This document shows positions 1 to 8,188 of a DNA stretch of 10,000 nucleotides, in pieces. Origin of the DNA: Salpingoeca rosetta. Lineage: Eukaryota > Opisthokonta > Choanoflagellata > Craspedida > Salpingoecidae. A program made the translations under genes and the position numbers. Each line of letters opens with the position of its first letter. Position 1 is the stretch's first letter. The notes beneath the pieces are model-generated. The model made no database searches and had not been told where the DNA came from. It saw only the letters and a list, made by a program, of their open reading frames with translations. Location of the stretch: contig NW_004754931.1 of the NCBI RefSeq assembly GCF_000188695.1, forward strand, positions 301,339 through 311,338, given 5' to 3'.

Positions 1-73
1 CAAACGCACACACGCACACACACGCGCACACACACGCACGCACGCACGTACACACGCACACGCACGCACACAC
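1..73. repeat. CA/CGCA microsatellite at the 3' end of an intron
   Basis: This is an almost pure alternating purine-pyrimidine tract built from CACA and CGCA units. It ends directly before a CACTAG acceptor (AG at 75-76), so it is the 3' part of an intron of the RhoGAP gene that begins outside the window. The alternating CG/CA steps could adopt Z-DNA; that is inference only. Confidence 0.85.
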
Positions 74-76
74 TAG

Positions 77-672
77 TTCACAACTCCGGCGACAAGAAGC
101 TTGATGCCATCACGGCGGTTGTGGAGACGCTGCCGCGAGTCAACTTCTTCACCCTCAAGTGCATCATTGATCATCTCAACAAGTAGGTGCACGTGACTGC
201 TCAGGTACTTGTTGCTGCACGTGTAATGATCGCGTTCATTTCCGCTTACGAGCACACATGCACACGCAAGAACTCGCTCACATACTAACTCACTCACATA
301 CTAACTCACACACACACACACATGCACACACACACACACACCAACATCGCACACGCACACTGCAGGGTGACGGCACATGCGTCGTACAACAACGCGACAC
401 GAGACGTGCTGGTGGTGGAGATGACACCGTGCTTGATGCGCCTGCGCCACAACAAGGGCAACCAGGCCATGAAACCCGAGGAGGAGGTTGTCGATACGCT
501 GCTTGCTCTCAAGCAGTCCCACTGGCGCCGAGCTGAAAAGACGGTGCTCGAGTGCCACGCGCGCAACCCTGGCGAGCGCGCCCCCGTGTCCTCCCACTCC
601 TCGGTCAAGAGCTCCTCCTCATCTGGCTCCAGCGTCCGCTCTCCCTTCCGCAGCTGGTTCAGTCGCCGCTAA
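77..672 (+). CDS. RhoGAP-domain protein, C-terminal part (two last exons)
   Basis: Exons 77-182 and 366-672 join in phase. The donor is GTAGGT at 183 and the acceptor is TGCAG at 361-365; the stop is TAA at 670-672. The product starts HNSGDKKLDAITAVVETLP and continues through a helix reading FTLKCIIDHLNKV, then VVEMTPCLMRLRH. This matches the second half of a RhoGAP fold: the LP..N..TL..ll.HL..V helix, followed by the conserved Pro and 'LxR' segment. RhoGAP domains stimulate GTP hydrolysis by Rho-family GTPases at membranes and the actin cortex. The catalytic arginine finger would lie upstream of the window, so activity cannot be judged. The usual 'N-x-M-x-x-x-N-L' segment is degenerate here (NNATRDVLVVEM). 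The domain is followed by a helix (EEEVVDTLLALKQSHW) and a short Ser/Arg-rich tail ending SWFSRR. Family assignment is fairly sure; which RhoGAP is not known. Confidence 0.78.
183..365 (+). other. Intron of the RhoGAP gene, CA-rich 3' half
   Basis: A GT-AG intron of 183 bases. The donor GTAGGT is chosen because it has G at +5, like all the other introns here, and because it removes an in-frame TAG at 184-186. From about 244 to 360 it is (CA)n and CTCACA repeats, ending in the acceptor CACTGCAG. Confidence 0.8.
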
Positions 673-864
673 ACGCAATGTGATTTGCTCAACTGCGTGG
701 GAGTGACTGCTTGGCTGCGTGGGAGATTGAGTGACTGTGTGGCTGTCTGGTGGATTGCCTTGCATGGACGTCGCGTATTCGCAAAGCGCCGGCCGTGGTG
801 CTTGATGATGGCGGCCTGTGCATGCGCTCTGCTGGTTTCGATGTACACCCCTTTGTTCGCTTTT

Positions 865-909
865 ACTTCTTCTTCTTCTTCTTCCTCTTCTTCCTCTTCT
901 TCCTCTTCA
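865..909. repeat. TTC/TCC polypyrimidine microsatellite
   Basis: CTTCTTCTTCTT followed by TCCTCTTCT units, an uninterrupted pyrimidine tract on the plus strand downstream of the RhoGAP stop. Confidence 0.9.
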
Positions 910-1269
910 CTGCGCTGCTTCGCTTGCACAGGTTGCTGCCACCAGCTTTCCCTGCCCCGTTTGTTTGGTTGATCGTTATGGTTTCACTTATTCCTTGGTG
1001 ACATTGTATGTGCGTGTGCGAGGCATGTGCAGTCGCAATCAGAAAGGCTTCTGGTCTCAGCAGGAACGCAGAATGCGTAACACGTGCATGGGCAAGAAGA
1101 GAGGAGGAAGAGGGGGGTTGTAGCAAAGGCAGTCTTAGCGGTACATGACACGCAGAAAGCCTGTATACCAATGGTAACAAACAAGCTGAGGGCGGGCGGG
1201 GTGGGCATGTACGGAAGTCAGGAACGTTCCAATATATATCCATCCAACCTTTTGTCGAATGGACACAGG

Positions 1270-1274
<5 letters not shown>

Positions 1275-1341
<67 letters not shown>

Positions 1342-1350
1342 GACAGACAC
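1275..1350. repeat. AG dinucleotide microsatellite, about 29 pure units
   Basis: Uninterrupted AG from 1275 to 1333, then AGACAGAG variants to about 1350. As a homopurine mirror repeat it is the class of sequence able to form triplex (H-DNA). Confidence 0.95.
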
Positions 1351-1376
1351 TCACTCATTTCCACACAATCATTTCC

Positions 1377-1494
1377 ACACACACACACACACACACACAA
1401 ACTCCCTCACTCACTCACTCACACGCACACACACACACACTCACACACACTCACACACACTCACACACACTCACACTCACACACACACACACAC
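1377..1494. repeat. CA and CTCACA compound microsatellite
   Basis: Runs of CA separated by regularly spaced CT steps (CTCACACACA units near 1440-1480). It lies immediately 3' of the minus-strand reading frame that ends at 1546. Confidence 0.95.
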
Positions 1495-1545
1495 TTGCCC
1501 GTGCAGTGGCCGTGCCTGCAGGCAACCCATTATAATCAGCAGCAG

Positions 1546-2283
1546 TTAATGAGACTTCTTCAGGGACGGTGCGGTGATGGAGAGGGGCTCGTTGGTGTAG
1601 CCTGGTGGCAGTGGTGCAGGGACGTGGATTGTGATGGGTTTGGATCCTGGGCGTATCCACTGCCGTTGCTGTGACTGCGAGTGTGACCTGGATTGTGACT
1701 GGGAGCCGTGCTTCTTCCTTGATTGGTGTTGTTTATGATGCTGAGGCTGTTGCTGTTGTTGCTGTTGCTGCTGTTGCTGTTGTTGCTGTTGCTGTTGGTC
1801 GTGGTGAGTGCTGGATATGGAGGCAATGAAGGACGAGGAGGTGGTCATGGTGGTGGGGGATGCTGTGCGAAGGACGGCGGCGTGGGAGCCTTCCTCTGTG
1901 GACAGCTTCGGCGATGTCGTGCCCTTCATCTTGGTTGCGGAGAACAGCGGGCGCTCCTCAAAGGGGGAGCGCGCGGCAGATGCGGCACGGAACATGTGCT
2001 TTGTTTGATGCCGCACGTACATCTCCACGTGCATGCGGGGGTCCTCGTGGTGCTCAAATGGCAGCGGCGGCGGCGGCGGCGGTGGTGCGTTGTTTCTCGC
2101 CAGCATGCTGCGAGGCGACGTGCTCCTTGGGTAGCGCTGTTGGCGTGATTGCAGGTATGTCCGATCAGTGGCAGATGCCGTTGTTGTGGACATGGCATCG
2201 CTGAAGGCGTCCGCCTGCTGCGCGGCCTCTGCAAGCCTTGCCTCCACTCTCCGCACATGCTCTGTTGGCCTCGGCTCCACCAT
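1546..2283 (-). CDS. Hypothetical low-complexity protein with poly-Pro and poly-Gln tracts
   Basis: A single-exon frame of 245 codons, with the start codon at 2281-2283 and TAA at 1546-1548. The start has A at -3 and G at +4, and an in-frame TGA nine bases upstream of the ATG (2290-2292) limits extension unless a 5' intron exists. No family is recognised. Residues 8-31 look helical and charged (HVRRVEARLAEAAQQAD). P67-P73 is a seven-proline run followed by LP. Residues 85-125 are mixed and protein-like (MYVRHQTKHMF, SPFEERPLFSATKMKG). Q163-Q179 is a poly-Gln run encoded by mixed CAA and CAG, followed by His/Lys/Ser/Gln-rich sequence. Near the C-terminus is PLPPGYTNEP, containing a PPxY motif of the type bound by WW domains. 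No signal peptide or membrane segment is visible. It may be a disordered scaffold or regulatory protein. It is transcribed divergently from the TPC gene. Mixed Gln codon use favours selection on protein over simple triplet slippage, but expression is unproven. Confidence 0.55.
   Translation of the reverse strand: MVEPRPTEHVRRVEARLAEAAQQADAFSDAMSTTTASATDRTYLQSRQQRYPRSTSPRSMLARNNAPPPPPPPLPFEHHEDPRMHVEMYVRHQTKHMFRAASAARSPFEERPLFSATKMKGTTSPKLSTEEGSHAAVLRTASPTTMTTSSSFIASISSTHHDQQQQQQQQQQQQQQQQQPQHHKQHQSRKKHGSQSQSRSHSQSQQRQWIRPGSKPITIHVPAPLPPGYTNEPLSITAPSLKKSH
1747..1797 (-). repeat. Poly-Gln coding tract (17 codons, CAG/CAA mixed)
   Basis: CTG and TTG triplets on the plus strand read as 17 consecutive Gln codons in the minus-strand frame. 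CAA interruptions break up the pure CAG runs. Confidence 0.9.
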
Positions 2284-2403
2284 CGTTCCTCAGCAGCGCA
2301 AACCCTCTCACGTCTCTCTCAAACGACGTTGATGCTGACAAGACGAGAAGGGTGAATTCGTTTGCTTTGTGTGTGCTTTGCTTCGTGTGTTTGCTTTCTC
2401 CCC

Positions 2404-2455
2404 AACAACCAACCAAAAGACAACAACGGCAAACCCAACCAACCAACCAATCAAC
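2404..2455. repeat. CCAA tetranucleotide-type repeats
   Basis: Repeated CAACCAACC units with AAAG/CAAC interruptions, on the plus strand of the divergent intergenic region. Confidence 0.7.
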
Positions 2456-2707
2456 AAGCACACACGCAAGCACAGGCAGAGGAGGAGCATTCGCCACCTC
2501 TCACCCACCCCCAAGACGAACAAACAACAGACCAAAGCAGCCAGACCAGACGATCCAGCTACGAAGCAGCAAGAGCCTCTTCCTCTGACACATACACACG
2601 GAAGCACACACACACGAACACACACACGAGCACACCTGATTGTTTGTTTGCGCTATTGACCTGCAGATCTTCGCCTGCAGTGCCCTCGATCCCGTTGGCT
2701 TGAACAT

Positions 2708-2807
2708 CAGCACACCAAACCAGCCAGCCAGCCACCTAACGTTTCGTCTTGACCCACCAACCAGCCAACCAACCAGCCAACCAACCACCTCGGCCACCTC
2801 GACCACC
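2708..2807. repeat. CCAA/CCAG tetranucleotide repeat block
   Basis: CCAGCCAGCCAGCC and CCAACCAGCCAACCAACC units recur with a 4-base period; the block ends in CCACCTCGGCCACCTCGACC. It lies 200-300 bases upstream of the TPC start codon. Confidence 0.8.
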
Positions 2808-3009
2808 CAACAATCCAAACCTATCCCCTTGCTTGCAGCGACAGCCAACCGACGATAACGGCACCCACAGCCACCACTTGAGGGCGTCGTTGGGGTGTGT
2901 GGTTGGGAAGATTGGCCCTTCGTCTTCCTTCCACGTTCTCCTTTGCCCCACCACCAACACCACCTTGGCAGTCGTGGTCGCAGTCACACACCACTCTGCC
3001 TGACACACG

Positions 3010-4090
3010 ATGCCCACATTTCGAAGAAGGAAGAAGCGGTTCACTCGCGTGGAACCCATGCAGCCGCAAGACGCACAGCATCAGCCAGACAACAGCCCAC
3101 CAACCTCAAGCCAACAACCACATAAGCAACCCCTACACAGCCCAAACTCCACGACCACCACCACTTCCAACCCCAACAACAACAACAACAACAACAGCAA
3201 AGCCATTGTGTGCGGTGACGACGAAGACCGCCACGCCAGCAGCAACAGCAACACCAGCAGCGCGCGTGGCAGCAGGCGATCAAGCCACATTCAACCCACC
3301 ACAACGGCAACTGAGACAGAGGGTGATGAGACAGAGACAAGCCCTTCCCCCTCCTTGCGCAGGCCTGCAGCACACACACGACACAGCACCGACGTGCCAC
3401 GAAGCAGCGGTAGCAGCAAAGGAGACAGCGCACTCGGCCACGACGATCGCGCCACCTGGATGGCCCGCGTAAAGGAGGTTGGTGGCAGCAGCATCGAGGA
3501 CAACGTGGACAACAATCACAACGGTGAGGACGATGCACATGGTGTCAGCAAAGTTGTCACAGAGGTTGTTGGCCAGGAACAGGGTGCCCGCCGCTTCATT
3601 CGTAGCAAAACCTTGCACGACCAAGTCGTGCGCCGTGTGCCGACCATGAGCGTTGGTGTTGATGGCGACGACAGTGTTGATGGCAACGACAGCGCCAATA
3701 TGCTTGCCTGCAAGCACGAGGACGTCATCGCAGAGTCGACACTCGGCACCACAGCACCAGCTGATGCTTCCAGCGCAGCCACGCCCACGCCCAGCCATAA
3801 CCACCAACCAACATCAACATCCTCCGACACCAACAACAACAGCCACGATCACCATCACACCAGCAGCCACAGTCACAGCGACACCAACACTGCCCCGTCC
3901 CCATCACGCCAAACATCCACTTCCACAGCAACAACAGCAACAACGGCAGCAGCAGCAGCAACAGCAACAGCTCTGGAGCAAGAGGAAGAAGAGGCGTCCA
4001 TTATGCCGGGCCAAGTTGACACGCGCCCCATCACCCCGCAGCGCGTCACCCGCCGCTTTCGCCAGCTTAGCTTCGACCTCTCAACCACAC

Positions 4091-4121
<31 letters not shown>

Positions 4122-4811
4122 CGATGACGGCGATGGTGATGGGGATGGGGATGGTGACCAGACGTCCCCGAAACGCAAGTCGCCCATCCGTCAGCTTTCA
4201 GATGGGGCGGCACGGCTGTGGTCTCCGTTCAAGCGGAAGCGACGAACCCAGTCCAAAGACAGTGACACTTCTGATGTTGTCAGCCCTATCAAAACACAGA
4301 CGCGCCAGCCATCTTCTGGGACAGCGAGCGTACAGAGCCTGGGAGAGACCGGCAGTCCCAGGAACAGATCCCCGTCCCCACAACACAACGACAGCAAGAC
4401 GGACCGCAAGCTGTTGCTTGCAGGCAGGACCCACCGCAGCCAGTTTGCAATGGAGGCCCTGAGGCGAACACCGACCATTTTCGAAGAAGATGAAGACGAC
4501 GAGGACGAAGAGGAGGACAAGGTTAAAGAAACAGGCGCAACAGCACAGAGGAGAATAGATCAACTGTCTGGGTTCGGTCAAAACCACAGCACCCAACAAA
4601 CCACATCTCCCCCGCCATTCCGCCGGCAGCCCGCAGAGCAGCACGATGACGTACCAGATGCAGGAGAAGGGAACCCGACACTGGGTGCTTCTCGCTCGTC
4701 ATCCGCATCATCAGCATCATCCTCATCGTCGTCGTCATCAACGACATCAGATCAACCCAAGCAGAGAGACCGCAGCGACTCGCAGGTGCCGACGAAGACA
4801 AACCTCATGCA
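3010..4811 (+). other. TPC exon 1: ~600-residue disordered N-terminal extension
   Basis: This is encoded by one 1,868-base exon. It begins [11 protein letters not shown] (basic cluster 5-10), then has poly-Asn (56-62 and 362-371), His-rich, Thr/Ala-rich and GD-repeat (374-383) stretches. A basic segment follows (FKRKRR, 407-412), then an acidic run (492-503) and a Ser run (562-577). Basophilic kinase-type sites recur: RSKT (198-201), RRVPT (208-212), RQLS (351-354 and 394-397) and RRTPT (485-489). The folded channel starts near residue 604 with [19 protein letters not shown], which resembles the cytosolic helix before S1 in animal TPCs. TPC N-termini known to me are roughly 70-110 residues, so this extension is exceptional. 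Confidence 0.8.
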
Positions 4812-6151
4812 CTGCAAGGACGCGCCCGTGTACATTGCGCTCGCATGCTGCTTCATCGATGACGCCATGCACGGAAGGTGTGTATGCATGTTTGCTTATG
4901 TATGTGTGTTTGTTTGTTTGTTTGTGTATGATCTGTGTATGATCTGTGTCTGTGTCTGTGTCTGTGTTTGTGTCTCTACTTGTGTCTATGTCTAACTGTC
5001 CGTTTGCTGTATGCTCGCCTCACTGTTTTCCCTCTCCTCCACATGAAAGGCTGGCCAACGGCAAGAACAAGATGTATTTTGAGAAGTGGCTGGTACAACG
5101 CATCTTTCTCGTTCACACATCTCAGGTATGTACGAACACGGCTCGTGTCTCCTTGTTTGGTGACTTGCTGGCATCAGCGCAACGTGTGCTGTGAGTTGCC
5201 GCGCCGACTTTAATGCATGCAAGCAAAGAACACGCTTGTTGAAACTTGTCTTCAACGCAACGCTGCTCACACGTGAATTCACAAACACGTGCGCACATGG
5301 CATTCCGCCGCAGTTGTGGCTGCACTTTGTGTACGCTGTGGCCATACTGCTTGCCACGCTGACGTTCTTTGAGCCGCCATCTGCGGACTCCTTCAAACCC
5401 TGGACCCTTGGCCTGGAGTTCTTCTGCATCATGGTTGGTTTGGGTGTGGGTGTGTTTGCATGCATGTGTTTGTTTGTTTGTGTTTGTGTGTATGTGTTTG
5501 TATGTACATGTGCATTGACGTTGGCTCAATTTACAACACGCGCACGTCACGCATACCACCCCTTCTCCCCGTTCTCACTGCTTCCTCACGCGACTGTCAG
5601 GTGTTCATCACGGATATTGGCATGAAGATGTACTACATGGGAGCAATGGCGTACTGGTCAAAGAACTGGCACAAGTGCGTTTCCCTTGCTGGTCCTGCTG
5701 TGCTTCGCATTGCGCTTGAATGACAAGGCTTAGTGTGCTTTCGACTGTTGTACGTACACGGCATATCATTCATTCATGCATGCTGTGCTATTCACGACAC
5801 AACGTTCACAACCCCACACTCTTCCTTCCTGCCGCCCCCCTCTCCAACCCATGCCACAGAATGCAAATTGTGTTTGTGTGTCTGTTTCTTCTGGACGCGG
5901 TGATATTCTCCATCACCGGAAACACAATCCGCTTCAGCCGCTTTGTCCGGCCGGCTATCCTTCTTGGGCGCCACCGCGAACTCAGACACACCTATTTCAT
6001 CATCAGCGCCATGCTCCCGCGCTTGGCCAAGGTGTTCACCATGATGTTTGCCTTCATCGGCCTCTTTGGCATCATTGGCATTCACATCTTCGCTGAAGAG
6101 TACACGGGCGTCTCCAACGACGAGGAAATCTCCCAGCTGGAGGTCTGTCCT

Positions 6152-6208
<57 letters not shown>

Positions 6209-7639
6209 CGTGCGTGAGTGTGTGTGTGGGGGGGGGGTGCGGGAGTGTGTGTATGTGTGTGTGTGTGTGTGTATGTGTGTGTGGAAATATGTGTCTGAGT
6301 GAGTGAGTAAGTTCGTGTGTGTGTATCTGTCTGTGTGCGTCTTGTGTCTTGGTGTTATGCACACGTGGGCAATGTGTGGGTCCTCTTCCTCTATCCCCTC
6401 TGCACACGGTTGCACTTGTCCTGCGTGCTTTTGCAACCTGCAATCAGCTTCCCCCCCCCCACACACACACACCCTTGTCGCTCTTCCCCGACCGTTACAT
6501 CTTCAGGGCACCTTTGACAACTTCCTGCGGGCGTTTCTGCGGCTGTTTGTTCTCTTCACAACGGAGAATTACCCGTATGTGGTTGTGCCCGCATATCAGA
6601 GGGACTCCGCCACGTTCATCTTCTTCTTTGCGTTTGTGTACGCGGGCGTCTTCTTCCTCACGGCCATGCTGCTCGGTTTGGTGAGTGAATGTGTGTGTGT
6701 GTGTGTGTCTGTGTGTGTCTGTGTGTGTCTGTGTGTGTCTGTGCGTGTGTTCGTTTATGCAGTCCTCATTGCCGTGTGCTCCCTACGCGCTGTTGCTGCT
6801 GGCAGTATTCCCTGTGGGTGCGCGTTCGTGTGCGTGTAGCAACACTCCAGCTCCATGTGCCCATGCCTTGTTTGAAATACACACCACCTTCATCCCTCTC
6901 ACCACCAAGAGCGGCTGCTGTCCTGCTGTCTTTGCTTGTGCGAGCAGGTTGTGAGCACGTACTTTGACTACACAGCCAAGCAGATCCACGCAGAGAGAAA
7001 GAAGGAGTGGCGTGGTCTCATGCGCGCGTTTGCTCTCCTTGACCCTGATGGTGAGTGACAACATGCGTGGCAACACCCTTCCACACGTCGCATGCTGTTC
7101 GTGCTTCAATGAGCGACCGAAAAAACACCCATTGACCATTGTGCGTGGGAGCTGTTGTTGCCTGTTTGCTATGAGACGTGCCTGAGCACGTGCACGCACA
7201 TGTGAGTTTGTATCAGTGTACCTGAAGTCTTGCTACGCGTCTCACGCATGTTCGCGCCGTCTGTCATTGCACGCCTCACCACCACCACCACCACCCCGAC
7301 AATGCATGATGATGATGACGATGGTAATTCCAATGTCGCCCGCCCCACGCTTACCAGGCAACGGATATGTGACGCTGTCGACGTGGTTTCTGCTCATGCG
7401 ATATCTGCGGCCCGACATTGATCGAAAGCAGGCAAAGTTCTTCTTCGAACTCCTCGACCGCGACGGCAACAACAGAGTGAGCTGCAGTGACAGTCCTTGT
7501 GTGTATGTGTATGTGTGTATGTGTGTATGTGTGTGTGAATGTGTACGTACGTGTGTGTGTGTGCATGTGTGTGTGAATGCGTGTGTGTGTGTGCGTGTGT
7601 GTGTGTGTGTGCGTGTGTGTGTGTGCATGTGTGTGTGAA

Positions 7640-7707
<68 letters not shown>

Positions 7708-8144
7708 GCTTTAGTCCAGAAAAGCACTCTGCCATCAAGCTGCTTGCTGTGATGTTGCCACGCGTCACACCGCAATTGCTTTCTGACTTCAACCTCCCAA
7801 TACCCCAAACTCCCCATGATGTGCCGTACACCCGATAGCTCGACTGTTTCGACTTCCTTGACCTGCGAGAAATCATGCTGCTGAAGATCCGGCCGACGCC
7901 GGCAAGCGAACTCAACACCACAATGCAGCGGCGACAGTGGACGCGGTTTCGCATTCTCGCCTTTAACATCACAACGTCGAGTTGGTTCCATCCCGCCATC
8001 CTCGCTGCCCTGGCAATCAACGCCCTGGTTGCGTGTGTGTATCACGTGAGCATCACGCAGACAGAGCTTGCTGCCTTGCAGAGCGTTCACGTCGTCTTTG
8101 CTCTTGTCTTTGTCGCCGAAATCGTCCTCACGGTCCGTACTCAA

Positions 8145-8188
<44 letters not shown>

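Larger units (their letters stand above)
673..1545. other. Intergenic region between convergent genes, microsatellite-rich
   Basis: No gene is supported here. The long apparent reading frames are translations of simple repeats (Ser-Leu, Arg-Glu, Thr-His) and are not protein-like. Contents are a TTC/TCC tract near 865-909, an AG tract at 1275-1350 and CA/CTCACA repeats at 1377-1494. A TATATA stretch lies near 1230. I see no AATAAA signal for either neighbour. The region must hold the 3' ends of the RhoGAP transcript (from the left) and of the minus-strand gene (from the right). Confidence 0.7.
2284..3009. promoter_or_regulatory. Divergent intergenic region, putative shared promoter and 5' UTRs
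   Basis: This region separates the start codon of the minus-strand gene (2283) from that of the TPC gene (3010), so both promoters and 5' UTRs must lie here. No clear TATA box or initiator can be named. It contains CCAA-type repeats (2404-2455 and 2708-2807) and a CACA-rich stretch (2588-2636). A good-looking acceptor, CTTGCTTGCAG, ends at 2838, and another CAG-ended tract lies near 2677, so a 5' UTR intron in the TPC gene is possible. On the minus strand, CTTGTCAG near 2335-2342 is a similar candidate. No donors can be assigned. Confidence 0.5.

Noticed and set aside
184..186. In-frame TAG directly after HLNK as the stop of the RhoGAP gene
   Set aside because: A GTAGGT donor overlaps it, and the next exon continues the RhoGAP motif in phase (HLNKVTAHASYNN).
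863..1354. Minus-strand frame with a long Ser-Leu repeat, and plus-strand Arg-Glu repeat frames over the same DNA
   Set aside because: These are translations of the AG/CT microsatellite with no protein-like sequence around it.
1723..2148. Plus-strand frame with a poly-Leu stretch that could look like a membrane segment
   Set aside because: It is the antisense of the poly-Gln tract; the rest is Arg/Gly/Cys-rich shadow sequence. The minus-strand frame is longer and has a better composition.
2404..2807. CCAA/CCAG blocks as a CRISPR-like or telomeric array
   Set aside because: The period is 4 bases without unique spacers, the surrounding genome is clearly nuclear and intron-containing, and the unit is not a telomere repeat.
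4878..4995. Continuation of TPC exon 1 to TAA at 4993-4995 as the true end of a separate 661-residue protein
   Set aside because: The last 38 residues are a Cys/Val repeat from TG-rich DNA. A good donor lies at 4878, and the next exon continues the TPC pre-S1 helix in phase.
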